Assembly: GCF_947623445.1 (NCBI RefSeq)
Contig: NC_135246.1
Coordinates: 19,650,288 to 19,714,287, forward strand
Length of the DNA stretch: 64,000 bases
Direction: 5' to 3'
Source of the DNA: Clavelina lepadiformis
Lineage: Eukaryota > Chordata > Ascidiacea > Aplousobranchia > Clavelinidae
Below, piece after piece: positions 23,801 to 36,587 of this stretch (position 1 is its first letter; the number at the start of each line of letters is the position of its first letter). The translations under genes and the position numbers were made by a program. The notes beneath the pieces are model-generated. The model was not told where the DNA came from. It was given only the letters and a program-made list of their open reading frames with translations, and made no database searches.

Positions 23801-26800
23801 TAAACATTGCTGGCTTAACTGATAGCTGCACCACAGCTCGTAATAGTACACAGGTGGCCAGGTATGGATTTCTCATGATCATATACTCAGACGTAAATGT
23901 GCTCTCAAGTTCAAATTGCTTCTGAGTACATTTACTGCAGTTGGATCTATCCCGAACAGAACTTACAATCGACACTTTTATCGCCCCTCTGCAAGGCTTG
24001 TACAGCTCCAACATACTTCTTCAGCTGGTTGCGTAAAACTTCATTCTCCCTGCACAAGATATTTCAAAGTCATAATTATGTGGTGCGACTGGTTCCTTGT
24101 TGTGTCAAGTTTATACCAAGACGCTGGACGACAACAGATGCTCAAATAACAAATGATTTATATTGGCAGTTCCTTGAAAAAATACTGACAATGAGAGGAA
24201 AATGCAACGGTCTAAGCAGAAATATTAAGACGGCCAATAAATACCTCTAACTGTTAACAAACAATTGACCATAAAGTACAAATGCATCGAGCATTGTGAA
24301 TTAATAGACGCATGTATTGCATAACAATGTAGAGGGGCTTACCTTATGTGCTGCTGTTGCATTACAGCGGTCGCCTCCCTTTGTTCTTTCAATGCCGCTT
24401 GCAAGGTTTCTATTTCCAGTCTCAGCGACGCTGAATATTCCATTTCAGTGTCGAGCAAAGATCTTGTCGACCTGGCAAAATTTGCCGGCTGAATAATCGT
24501 CTTTGTCAACCTACACTCCGCTTGTGCTTGCTGCTAACTTGTCAGCGCCACAATGTTTAGACAGTATTACAAGATAGAGCAGTTTTACTGAAGCTAGCTT
24601 TGAAGATTTAATGTCAAACCTGCTGGCTTCCTCGATTTCATCTTTGCGTTGCATGACGGCCATGAAAGCTTGTTGAAGTTCGTCTGAACAAAAAACATGC
24701 TCAGTTTTTAAAAATCATTTTTGAAACAGAAATATGCTTCAGAAACACACTCACCAACGGTCATCTCGCTTTTCTCTTTCTTTTGCAGATCTGCTGCCGT
24801 TTCCTTCCAACTGTGGAGGGAAATCACAAAACATATCACTGCAAACTGGGCAACAATTTTTCAAAAATTGTTTTTGCTTCGTAAATGAAAAGAATTTATT
24901 GTTATCCAGTTTTGGGGCTGAATCCAAATATTTCAGGAAAACTGTTGATTAGCAATAGCTTAAAAAATTAATTTTGTAATTTTGTGATATTAATTTATTG
25001 ATCAAGCAACTTGCATGGCCACAAAACCTAACGTTCATCTGTTGCCAACTGGCTGTAGACCTGTTTACATTCAACAACAATTGTGCAAAACTGATTCTAT
25101 AGGTATAGTGTCAACCACAAAGAAATGTTAAGGTTTGCAAAATATCAATAACAAATTTATTTTACGTTGTAAGCCTGTTCTAAAAATTCAAACATGTACA
25201 AATTTCCCAACATTTCTGTTCATTATGGTAATTACATACCTATTTATTTCTGGTGCAGCTTTATGTGCCGATGAAAGCACGATGTTGCTTGAAGTCTCTG
25301 TGTCAGTTCCAGTCAAAATGTCGCTTCGTGTATCTAAACAAATTCACATCGTGTGTAAATCAGAATAACTAGAAGGTATCATACATAATCAAAAGCCATT
25401 AAATAAACGAAGTAGTTCTACAGTTCCATTAAAATAAACACAGCACAACAGCATTAAATAAACTTATGGTGAAACATGAGTTATCAAATTAGCTATGTGA
25501 GTTTATGAGTGCCATGCTATGCTCACCACTAGACTGAATGTCATCGTCGCCCCGAACAGGATAAAGTTCACCCGAAGTGTTGTCTGTTTGTAAACAAATC
25601 CCGGAGTTGGAGCCAGACTGCACTGACCAGTCGTCCATGATGAGGTCGTGGCTGTTTTAAGACAAAAAAGTACCACAGTCATCACCATATTCTTACAAAG
25701 TTGACAAAAATTCAGTAATTTTCTGTTTATAGCTCAATTACAAACATTAAGTTTGTGCACATAAGAGATGTTGCTCATTGGAAAGAAATATATTTAAATA
25801 GGGCTTAGTTTTTTATTTAAATAGTTAAATTATTTTGTACTCCTTGACAAACCGAAAGCAACCAACTGTGTATACATGCTATACAATTAAAAGATATAGA
25901 TACTGTCACTCACTTATGTGTTACAAGATCAATAATAAAGCAAATTATTTTGTTCATTAAATATTGTAAATATATTCCAATATCAAAGAATAGTTTCATA
26001 GATATCGTATTAAAACTTACAAGCACAAATTATCATTTGACAAAATTACGTGCAATCAATTGATAAAAGATATTTCTGTTTTTACCTGCCGAGGGCGCTG
26101 TTGTGTCGCATGGACATTAAATGCCGAGTCACCTCTCCAAGTTCATCATTTTTTGCTGAGTCATTGTTTGCCTGTGATGAAATTGCTTCTGCTTTTTTAT
26201 CAGGAGTTGAAGTCAAATAATTAAGTCTTGATTCAACTGATGTTGGATTGACAGGCTGTGATGAATTAATGTCGCTTATATTGTTTGAGCCGGTCTGTCC
26301 ACCAGTTGTGTTTGTGAAATCAGGTTCTTTGGCAAAGATGCGATTGTTGACTGAAGACCTGTTGATGATGCTATCTGGCAGCTGTGTGGAAACCATGTTC
26401 CTCATTGGCTCTTTGCTATTTTCACTAACATTGATGTTGGTTTCACTCAAGATCGCTGAGCTAGCCTCCAATGTGGTCGGCGCGGTAGATTTAGGATAAA
26501 TGGCTGATGAGCGGACCACTACGAATCCAGGTCCCCCTCTCTGTGCCGGCGTGGCTGATCCTTCACACAGGTCATCATCACCGAAACTTATTATCTTCGC
26601 TCGTTTCTTACGTCCTGCCTTCTTCTTTATTTTGTCTAGCAAAAAACAAAATAATTGTGGCAGCGTGCACTGGCAATTGAATCGAAACCAACCAAATAAT
26701 GAAGAAACACTCTCACAGTCGTTGCCAAGCATGGGAGCTAAAACTTGTCACACAACATGGATTGAAAAAGTCTCAAACTGTTGTTTTCATTACCTACGCT

Positions 26801-28445
26801 GCCACTGGATTGAGCTTCTAAGGAGGAGTTGGGGATTGCAGAGTCAGACTTTGATGTGAGGCCGCTTGATGCAACGTTTATTAAATTTGGGATCAGGTTC
26901 GATGCGAAGGAAGGTTGAGGTTTGGTCGCCGACCCATCCAATGATATGTCGTCATATTTAATTTTAAAAACAATAGACCCAAGGCCTGAAGCAAATGAAT
27001 TAAAAACAGATAGATATATTGTGGGAATGAAGACAATTTCATATGAAATGACAACCTGCAGCCATTTGAGGCAGTGTGCTTGATCTTTCTTGGTCCAGCA
27101 TAAAAGCTTCAGGCTCGTAATAATCCCTGAAAGAAATGAAAAGAAACATGAAAAAAATGATAAATGATATCTATTATGCCAAATTTAAAGCTACATTCAT
27201 CAAGCACTAAAAGTGTTAATTAAAAACAATGTGATCCATTTTATGTGAGAAATAAGGTTGGATTAATGATGCAGCAGAGAATTCTACCTGAGCAAATTAA
27301 CATCGCTTAAAAAAATGTGAAAATATCGCTCCAGTGAATGTTCATTCAAACAGCAGCGCAACCAAGCTCTCCCTCGACCAATGTCAGTTCCAATGTTTGG
27401 AAGAAATTCAAATCTAAATAAAACACAAGTTAGAAAAATAGTATGCAAATGCAATGAGTCATAGTCTACAGCTGTGGTTTCGATCAAGAAATAAACCCTA
27501 GGCCCTAGTAAGCATAACACTGCAATAGCGCCAGAAACAATACCGTTCAACTTCATGCTTCGTGAGATGGTTTTTCACAAAATTCCAATACGAGTTTTCG
27601 TCCCCAGAACCCCCAACAGCGACTTGCTTAATAGCGGATAAAGCTCCAGTGGCATAAAGTGCAGGCTTCAAGCGATGTTGAAGTACGGCTTGAAATTGGC
27701 TGCACAGACATGAGACCCTGAAAACAATGAACATGTATTTATGTGGAACACACTAGGGTATGTGTGGCGTTTACCACCCTGTCTGATAGATAGCGACAGG
27801 ACTTCACGTTTATTTGCCCAAAAAATTATTTTTTTTCTCTTCATCACTCGTTCGCATTTCGAGTCTTTCGTCTTTTAGACAAGGAGCCATACAGACGCTC
27901 TTTTGAGATGTCTCTCCTCGTCAAGTTACGCCTGAGCTTTGGCACATGTTATTTGCCAATACAATAATATCAAGTTAGCCGCAATGGTGTACCAGGAGCA
28001 GTTTAACAAAAACTTAGTGAACCATCATCTGCACAGTTATTATGTAGTATGTGCAAAATTTCAAAGATGATGCACCTTAACCCAATGTTTTAAACGACTT
28101 AAATTCGGGTCTAGTTGGCAAGTGCAAGTCCACAACCAGATAACGTCACTATTTGAGCAGCTATACAATAGCATCCTGTGGTCTTGCACTTGTATACTAA
28201 GCCTTTAAATTTAGGGATAATTCCTAATCACTCAACTCCCAGCTACCGAGCTTATTAAGCGCCCCACAGAGATTCTTAAACTTGCTAACAAACATAAATT
28301 GGTAGGCCAAGTAATTTTTTTCAACTCACCAAATGCTGGTTTCAGTAACAAGTTCCTTTTTACCACCTAAATGTGTTTGACAGGCGCGAACAGCATCAAG
28401 AAGACGACTGTGCAAGTTCACGCGCTCGTTTTCAAGACTACCCAT
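20804..28445 (-). CDS. SNX29: Sorting nexin 29 (RUN, coiled coil, PX), complete, 18 exons
   Basis: Phosphoinositide-binding sorting nexin with an N-terminal RUN domain. Exons 5' to 3': 28445-28330, 27717-27544, 27413-27288, 27126-27056, 26985-26794, 26635-26086, 25651-25527, 25333-25240, 24810-24755, 24683-24620, 24471-24343, 24049-23967, 23740-23670, 23163-23035, 22426-22274, 21908-21768, 21517-21378, 20879-20804. Total 2490 nt, 829 residues (human 813). RUN: LLDAVRAC, CLCSQFQAVLQH, GRGRAWLRCCLNEHSLERY. Then a basic motif before IISFGDDD, a Ser/Thr-rich linker in the 550-nt exon, coiled-coil exons (DELQQAFMAVMQRKDE, ENEVLRNQLKKYVGAVQ, IEVAEMHGEL, EFNERLH), ALINIWMPSVFLKGKG, and a PX domain with WNIYRRYSHFHELH and FPPKKAVGNK. 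A basic tail follows. Every exon matches the human order. Intron 16 appears to be GC-AG. Confidence 0.96.
28119..28192. mobile_element. 74-bp mini-MITE with 15-bp terminal inverted repeats
   Basis: Starts CAAGTGCAAGTCCAC and ends GTGGTCTTGCACTTG, which are inverted repeats matching at 14 of 15 positions. The interior core recurs at 17070-17096. No target-site duplication is evident. The size suggests a deletion derivative of a DNA transposon; superfamily not determined. Confidence 0.55.
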
Positions 28446-30557
28446 GAGTAAATCGCTGTGAATATGTTTCTGATCATTAGTATATGTCAACGGCAGTTTT
28501 CCAGCCTAACTCTTAGATTTGATGGCGGTGAAATACCTGACAAAAAAGCGAACGAACTGTAACTGCTGATAAAGTCTGCCCCAGCGCCATCTCTCGGCAC
28601 TTGTCCGTGTTGTCAAATAATTAAAATTTATCTAGCCCAATTAGTGACAAGAACTTGGCCAAAACAAGCCCAATTTAAAACTTCCAATTTCTTTCATCAC
28701 ATCATTAGCTATCATGCATAGGTAATAACTAGGTTACTACAGCAATTTTTTTTTGTTTTAAAAACTAAAAATTTGATTTGAAAATTAAAAAAAAATTACT
28801 TTATTGACTCCACAAAATTTTGATTGAATAAGTTAATATTTTACTTTTATTTATTTAGATGAATTTTAAACTAACAAAAAATTAAATAAAAAGTCTTTAA
28901 CTATGGTGATTGTGGTCTGTGACAGCTTGGTGACAATTCAAACGTTTTCCTTTAACAAAACCATATGTAAGGCAAGTATTTATAGTCTGCTTGTCACAAA
29001 TATTCCGATTGCAGCACATTCTAATTACTCACAAATGTTTTTTGATTTGTATATAGCCCCAAAACTGTTTAAAAACAACACAAGGTCGCAAATTTTACTC
29101 AGTATAGATTGAGGAAAAGAGCAATATATTTCTTCAATAATAAATTGAGCCATAAGACTCAGGTTTACATTTTGAACACCCCTACCTTGCGGCACCCGTG
29201 TTACTAAACTGTTTGCGGGATTTTATATGCTAATAGATTTGTAGTGGTTGTGTCAGTTGAGGTTGAGTTACTTTACTAAGTCAGCAAATCCTGGAAAACA
29301 TTTTCTCCAAAAGTCAAATTTACCATAATAATTAATAAATTATTTCGTTACTTGTTAGTAAGCCGCCCTCAATTGTTAAAACCACATTTAATGGTGCTAA
29401 GTTATGAATCTAAACTAAATTATTTGAGGAACGATATAAAGAACGTTCTTTATATCGTTGATTTGAGTCTTATGTTGTGTCTGTTTGTCGCCATAAAGCT
29501 GGGATTCCCCTTCATTTTTCTCTCATGATTTTGTGTGTTTAGTGAGTCTCATTGTGTCTCATTTTTACTTTGGTAGTGTAGTGCCATAGCCTATGGTATA
29601 CTATAGTTAGCAAGTGATATAGAGAGCTTATTTAGTTTGGAGCAAATACCAAGTAATTTTAAGGCGCTTGTCTCCCGTTTTTGAGCTTTCTCTAGCTATA
29701 AATTTCTTGCCTTGTACACGTTTGCAAATTTTTCTTTGAGTTCTTTTTATTTTATTGTTCCCCAAGCGCTCTCACTAACATGACTGAGCGTATCCGTCAT
29801 TGCTATCGTTAAAATTGCATGAGTTTGTGGATAACAATTGCAACGTAATCGGTTGCTAACAATGGCCAGCAGTAGAATCAGCACAATGCTTTGTTCGGCG
29901 CACTTTTTTCTTGACATTTACACCATAAGTTCTATCTGTGCCGGCATCAGGGGTACGTGGTAACAACATATACTGTATATCCTACCAGCTTGCTGAAGCA
30001 GAAAGTCTTTTGAATGCATTGTTTCTTTGCTAATTTGTCATAGAACGTGATATGGCACAACAAACACTTTAAAATGTCACAAATTGTTTCTCAATGGCCA
30101 GATGGACATGCCTTTGCTGATTGATGAGTAAGAAACGTTTATGTGCAGTTTCAAGTTCACTACATCAAGTAGTCATGAAATGCCGGGTCCCCGAAATATA
30201 GGTTGCTAGGAAAAGACCCAACTTTGGGTCACAACTCATAGGTTGATAACCCATGGTTTAACATATTGCAGCCTGTACAAACCGATTAAAGTTTCCCCAC
30301 TTTATGAGAGTGACAGAATAGAATTTTATGTCTACTGATTAGCCTAAATAGCTTAGCCTGTACTGATGATGTTTTCACTTTCCAGCCATCCAGTTTAAGG
30401 GGCTAGGGTTGCCGGGTATATTTTTGATAACTAGCCATAATACGCAGAAATAATTTTACTTATATGCCCAGGACCTAAGGTATGATAACGTTTGTATTCC
30501 TGCTGCTGAGACAAGAAGATTGATTTTGTTGATATTATTGATGCATGTCAATCACAA
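28446..30557. other. Gene-poor region between divergent SNX29 and FAR-A
   Basis: About 2.1 kb of very AT-rich DNA, with long A/T runs near 28740-28890. No supported exon. It contains a 30-bp perfect palindrome at 29430-29459 and presumably the promoters of both flanking genes, but no convincing core-promoter motif was found. Confidence 0.5.
29430..29459. repeat. 30-bp perfect palindrome
   Basis: AACGATATAAAGAAC is followed directly by its exact reverse complement, with no loop. It lies in otherwise unstructured intergenic DNA between SNX29 and FAR-A. It could be two abutting transposon ends or a protein-binding palindrome. Confidence 0.85.
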
Positions 30558-30569
30558 ATGACGATGCAG
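30558..30569 (+). CDS. Candidate first coding exon of FAR-A (MTMQ)
   Basis: ATG ACG ATG CAG followed by a good donor (gtatgc) in phase 0 would join in frame to the exon at 30992, giving MTMQ then DSRNKPGIPEFF. Human FAR1 has only a few residues before the same point, so a tiny start exon is expected. The choice rests on phase and position alone. Confidence 0.3.
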
Positions 30570-30991
30570 GTATGCTCATACAGCTGTATTTTTGGTATCT
30601 AGCTTATACTATGTGCTGCTTTTATACCAGTAGGTGTAGTGTAGAATATTTTCATTCTATTAACAGTATAAACCTACAAGTTGTGCACATCCATGCAAAA
30701 CCCTTGCTTCTTATCTTACCTGCTTCTCAATTATTTTACTAAAATAGCCATGAAATGAGATTTTTGGTTTGTTTATGGCAAAGTAATTTGTGCTTTTTGC
30801 CCTAGAACATCTCTGTGGGTAGTCTCATAGTCCAGTAACAGGCTGTTAGTAACGTCACGCACTATTTTTAAGCACCATAAAGAAGCACCATTTTCTGATG
30901 ATTTGTTAAAATGGTTAGATTTGTAAAAATCATATTAAATATCGGTATTTTTATCAACAGTTTTAATGAATAGTTTTAACTCTCTATCAAG

Positions 30992-33900
30992 GACAGTCGT
31001 AACAAACCTGGGATCCCTGAATTTTTTGCCGGAAAAACTGTGGCTTTAACTGGAGCAACTGGATTTATCGGACAACTTTTGATAGAAAAGCTCCTTCGTA
31101 GTTGCCCAGATATAAAAGGTCTCATTTTGTTGATAAGATCGAAAAAGGGTAAAAGCATCACTGAGCGTCTACAAAAGATAATAGAGCCACCGGTATGTCA
31201 AAGATGGGTATTTTAGATGGCAATATGTTTCGTTGGATTGTTTACGATTTATTCTTGTTTGTTTAGATTTTTGACAAACTAAGGAAAACACAACCAGGGT
31301 TTGCATCAAAATTAATCCCTGTATCAGCTGACATTGAAAAACCAGGGTTTGCTCTCAGTGATGAAGATGTACAACTTGTACTGGACGAAGTCAACGTGTT
31401 TATCCATTCCGCAGCCACCACGAAATTTAACGAGCATTTAACGTGCGACTCTATTCGTATTTTAACTACATAGTGTCATCATCCAAGAAACAACTAGGCG
31501 TACAACACGATCGATATGCCATACAACTGTTATGCCTGCATGTATTAACCAGAAGGAATGTTTGTACTTATTATTAGTACTAAAGTTAATAATGGCGATC
31601 TATCCCGTTAACTTTTATGCAGGTTATCGTACGCGGTCAACACCAACGGTGTGCATGAGCTGCTGAAACTTTGTCGCAAAATTAAAAATCTTCATGCTTT
31701 TGTTCACATATCAACAGGTAATTACGATTCAATAATTGTAAATGTGTTTGTTGAATAGTTTGTTAAAGTAGCTGATTGCTCATCTGTGACAAACCAGCAA
31801 ACTCATCATTATCATGATTGTAGTCAAATGCCGTCGATTCAGTTGCTAAGCATTCGTTGCGTTTGTTAGATTGATTAATTACCGATTCACAAAAGATAGA
31901 GAAATTGCACGTGTTAAACAGGACTGAGGAAAACCATTTTTAGACTTAAGCCAGAAAAAAGGTTGCCATTTGTCAAGCATAACAGAATGACTTATGAAAA
32001 GCTAGAAAGTGCTAATTATTATTTTTTAAACAAGCTTTAGTGACTCGTAATTTTACCGGATTTATGTGCTATATATTTGTGCAATTGTTTTATCTTTGGC
32101 TGTTAGGTATCGAGTTCTGACAACTGCTTTCAAACATTTTCAGCTTTTTCCTTTTGTGATAAATCATTCATCGGGGAAGAAGTTTATCCGACAGGTTGGG
32201 ATTATGACAAACTCCGCTCTTCTATACAATGGATGTCTGATGATATGGTTTCCGATCTCACTCCCAACATAGTAAAGGATAGGTTGGATGATTGCAGTCA
32301 ATTTAGTATTTTTAAACTGTTTTTTGTCAAAACCGACACTCTCTCTTGAGTTTGTTAAATCGACTGTCAAATTTTTTACTTCGGCATCTGCAGCAGAATA
32401 TTTGCAGTTGGTCTTTTAAAGTTGCAGTCTCTTACAATTTCTCAGCAGTCACCAAAGTTAAAAAAAATATTTGTGATACCATTTATGTTCTATCATTCAA
32501 GGCAGAAATTTTTTAATTTGCAAATTTATTGTTAAAGACAACTGCCTTTGCTTATTCTGGCGGGCTGCTTGTGACATGCAGAGAAACTAATAGAGTTATA
32601 CTTCAACGGCTGAGTTAACCTGTCATGTTTGTGCCTAGGCCAAACACTTACACGTTGACCAAAGCATTCGGAGAAGAAGTTTTAGTGAAGGAAGGTGAAG
32701 GTTTGCCGATCTGCATCATCAGACCGAGCATTGTTGGGTCAACATACAACGAACCAATCCCGGTACGAAAATCAAATCAATGTATTTTTAGGCTATTGTT
32801 GCTTTATTGGAAAAAGCGTTCATTTGAAACTGCTTTGAACCTTAACCTGCCTGTTTAATCCAAAATAACAGAATTCATCTGTTGGCAACATTTTAGAAAG
32901 TTATGTAAAAGATGCACCACTTGTTTGTCTGCTTTATTTCCATTAGTTAGTTTACTTTACGGGTTTGTTCAGGCAACAAGTTTTATAAACCTATTTTTTA
33001 ACAAGCTTTTATTGCTTTGAAGAAGACTTTCAAAGAGTTGTCTGTGTAGAAAATAGGACATCTTGTTTCATAAATAGTTGCAGCAATCCCTGCGACATGA
33101 AACACAAGTAACATCTTTGCCACCTTTTCCCAGGGCTGGTGCAGGAGCCTCAACGGGCCGACCGGACACTTCATAGCATTTGCCAAGGGATATGCCCGGT
33201 TGTTATGTGCACGCTCAGACCATTATCTTGACATTATCCCGGCTGACTTTGTCGTAAACGGCATCATCGCCGCAGCCTGGAAAACTGCTCTTTCTGGCCG
33301 ATCAGATCAGTTGCTTTCAAATGTAATCAGCACAACCGAGTGTGAGTGTCTTGTTCTGTCTGCTCTATTTTCTCTATGAGCAAAGCCACATTGCTTCGAT
33401 TTTACTGACGTTAACTTAACTTTCTAAACGTAATCTTTTTATTTTTTTATTTCAAATATGTTCTGTTATAAGTTGACTTTAAATGCAGCAATTATTTTGC
33501 CCATAGACCATGCTTCGTTGCCGAAAAATATCAGCAGGGAACAGCTGCAACTACTGGAACTACTGGGTTATACAAAGGAAGACGAATCTGTTAGTGTGCA
33601 AGCCAGGAGAAAAAGCATTCCCATATACCACATAGTTACCAACCCTAAATACGCCCTCACTGTATCGCGTATGGGTGAGTGACCACTTTATTTGCTCCTT
33701 GTTTATCCGACATTTGGGGTCCCATGCGGGGTCCCAAAATTAGTTTAGTTTCCGGGAGGAATCCTTGCAGGATGGCTACGAAGGATTGTTATCGGTCAGA
33801 AATGCTCATTTAGTTACAGTTTATCACGTATCGCCATTCCACGAAGTGATCCTGTTTTTGCTGAAAACGCCTAAAGACCGTTTGTGCTTAAGCGGAGCCA

Positions 33901-35949
33901 GTTCAATTTAACGATTTAACCTTAATTAATCAGGTGGATGTCTGTGTGGGGTTGCGTATAACAACCTTCGTATGTTTTATCGTTCATAAACGCTGGTGGA
34001 TGCTACTAATTTATACCGCTACTAGATACTGATTTTAGTGGATGCTTCCGGTTTCGTCATCTTTGTTAATAACCAACTTCCTGTTCATTCTTTCCATGAA
34101 AAAGCGAGCAGCATGATGCATCACTTCACGCGCTATCCAGTCGACAACGCTCTGCGGCTGCCTGAGAATGTCATCGTCATTTCCAACAAGTAATTTCGTC
34201 AACACATTGATCATGTTTAAGCTTTACTTTTGTTCTTTGCACTTCACTTCAAGTGAGCAAGGACCAGTGTGTCGTGTAGTCGTCCACTGTGTTAAGAAGT
34301 GACATATTGCTTGCAGGTTCCTCTACCGAACCTGCGCATTTTTCCTCGAGTACATTCCCGCTTGTATGTTTGATGCTGGTCTCATTCTGTTCGGACAAAA
34401 GCCAAAGTAAGGAAAATTTCTTTTGATTTTAAATGAAACTGCAACGTCATAGTTATTATAGTTCAATATCGTTGGCGAGTGTCACCGACAGTGAGGCATT
34501 TTTCACGGTGTTTTATTTCTTTGATGCGGAGCCGGCCCAGAACATCACGTTTTAAAAGTTATCTCGTCTTAATGACGATATTTTTATTACCCAGGCTATT
34601 GAGGGTGCTGCGGTTGCTTTCATCTGCGATGACTGCATTGCAATTTTTTCTCTACAATCACTGGGAGTGGGACGAAGGCAGCACATTGAAACTACAGCGG
34701 GAAATGTCTGATCGGGACCAGAAGGTAATGGTACAGTTACGACACCAGTGATATAATTTTGAAGCATTGTCATTTATGTCCTTGTAACGTTTTTAACAAT
34801 TAAAAAATGCTTGTTTTTACGATCAGTGAAGACGCTTTTATTTCATGCGTTCCACCACTTCTCAAAGCATGTCTAGCTTGCCGTAGTATATCATCGCGGT
34901 GGCCGCAAAGCATGCGCAAAGTTACCGTTACAAAAAAGTAAATACCGTGGAGTAGTGCCCTTCAGAAGTTAAGCGCTGTTGTAAACACTTTTTTGAAAAA
35001 GATTATGTTTAATTTGACGGGTTTATATCACGTGACAGAAAGATATTGATGATAAAATTTTTTGATATAAATCAGTCGCTAGTTTGAAAAGGTTGAGAAG
35101 TGCTGATACCACAAGGCCACCACAAGGTATCATGGCGTTACCATAAAACAAGCGACTGGAAAATCACCAGCATAGATTTCGGGGTGTCCTCGGATTAAGC
35201 GCAGTAACCGACTTGTTCCTGGTTCTCACTCAAGTCACATGATTTCAAATCCTGTTGTTCACATTTTTATGAACACACGAAACTTAGATTATTTTGGCGC
35301 ATCTGAAGTTTTGTTGCTTTTCGCTGGTTTCTGTAGCAATATTTTCAAATTTTGTAGATTGAAAACTAGATTTTTAACTTTCTAAACTTGTGGTACCTTC
35401 ATACTGAAATATAGCACATAAGAATATTTGTTAAATAACTTTAAAACTCATATTTTTCAGGAATTCAATTTCTCGAAGGACGATTTTGACCTGAAATTGT
35501 TCATAGAACGCTACTACATGGGAACAAAAAGATATGTACTAAAAGAAGACCCGCTTGGTTATCCTGCGGCTCGACGGCATCTTTGGAGGTAAACATGATA
35601 TTCACAATCAGACTGCTAGAATTTCGTGTCTGTTCCGTCATAGAGCGCTGCGGGAGGTATAATGCAGACAGGAAATTCTTTGTTGTCTTAACTGTTACCA
35701 TTTCCTGAAATTTCTTCTGCAGAAAACGCATGGTGGCAAAGTCGATTGTTTTTCTAACTGTTTTTTCTCAGGCTGCGAGTTCTCGGTTGGATCTTCCAGT
35801 TTTGCGTATTCATGATCACATGGAGGATCTTGATTCCACGGAGTCAGCTGGCGCGGAATCTCTGGCACTTGTTGACGTCATTCTGGTCGAAATTTCTTCG
35901 ATTTACCTCAATTTCTAGCAGCCTGTCTAGATTTAAAATGTTTCATTAA
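30992..35949 (+). CDS. Fatty acyl-CoA reductase FAR-A (conserved FAR1-like form)
   Basis: Peroxisomal-type NADPH-dependent reductase of acyl-CoA to primary fatty alcohol, for ether lipids and waxes. Exons: 30992-31192, 31267-31442, 31623-31717, 32144-32282, 32639-32762, 33134-33341, 33507-33674, 34105-34189, 34317-34406, 34595-34724, 35461-35588, 35772-35949; 1722 nt, 573 residues plus a missing short N-terminus. NAD-binding part: Rossmann motif TGATGFIG, HSAATTKFNEHL, catalytic YxxxK in [33 protein letters not shown] part: NHWEWDEG, YYMGTKRYVLKED, PAARRHLWR. The C-terminus (ITWRILIPRSQLARNLWH) has a membrane segment and matches human FAR1, unlike the other copies here. The exon at 34105 has the least certain acceptor. 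Likely the ancestral, constrained copy of the cluster. Confidence 0.92.
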
Positions 35950-36292
35950 TGCTCCATTTAAGAAGGATTTTGCACATGTCCACACTACGCCTTCGCCTTG
36001 TGCAGCTATGATGGTGGTCTTGCACTTTTTATATCGTTTTATTCTTGCCTGCAACAGTGTCTGTTCTCCTTCATGCAATGATGTCTATTGTGACATCACT
36101 TACATGCACACTTTGTTTCCATATTCTGTCACAATCGTTGTTATCTTATCATTTGTGGCTTGTGTTAGTTTGATAAAAATTTACTGTTTTTAAACCTTGG
36201 CTCGTAAACCAGAGATCGGTTGCTGCTACTAAGTAGTTGTCTTGCATGGGCTGTGAATGTGCGATATTTATTGCTTGGCTTTGTCTTGTATC
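35950..36292. other. 3' flank of FAR-A
   Basis: AT-rich 3' UTR or intergenic sequence with a chance open frame at 36008-36193. No further exon seen. Confidence 0.4.
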
Positions 36293-36300
36293 GTCTAAGC

Positions 36301-36579
36301 CAGGGATGTCCAACCTGCGGCCCGCCTGAGATTTTTGTGCGGCCCGCTAGTCATTTTCACTCCAAGTAGTATTTTGAACTTTCAATCTTACCCTAATTAA
36401 AATGTACCAGTCAGCTTTTAGGGGTGCAGTAATAGTATAGTATGGTAGCAACAGGATTATATATAACTATAAGACTCGAAGATGTACCCATTTTTCTTGA
36501 AATTTAATAGTTTCTGCGGCCCACTGAATTATTTCAAGTGACAATGCGGCCCACTACAATAAAAGGTTGGACATCCCTG
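36301..36579. mobile_element. hAT-type MITE, 279 bp, with 8-bp target-site duplication
   Basis: Perfect 16-bp terminal inverted repeats (CAGGGATGTCCAACCT at the left, its exact complement at 36564-36579) flanked by identical 8-bp duplications GTCTAAGC at 36293-36300 and 36580-36587. The subterminal GCGGCCC repeats are typical of animal hAT non-autonomous elements. No coding capacity. The perfect TIRs and TSD suggest a fairly young insertion. Confidence 0.95.
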
Positions 36580-36587
36580 GTCTAAGC

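Noticed and set aside
26248-26859. Long plus-strand open frames within SNX29
   Set aside because: Antisense to the 550-nt SNX29 exon; no splice or start context, and SNX29 phases are fully consistent.
29430-29459. Palindrome as a transcription terminator
   Set aside because: Rho-independent hairpin terminators are not used for eukaryotic protein genes, and it is not at a gene end.
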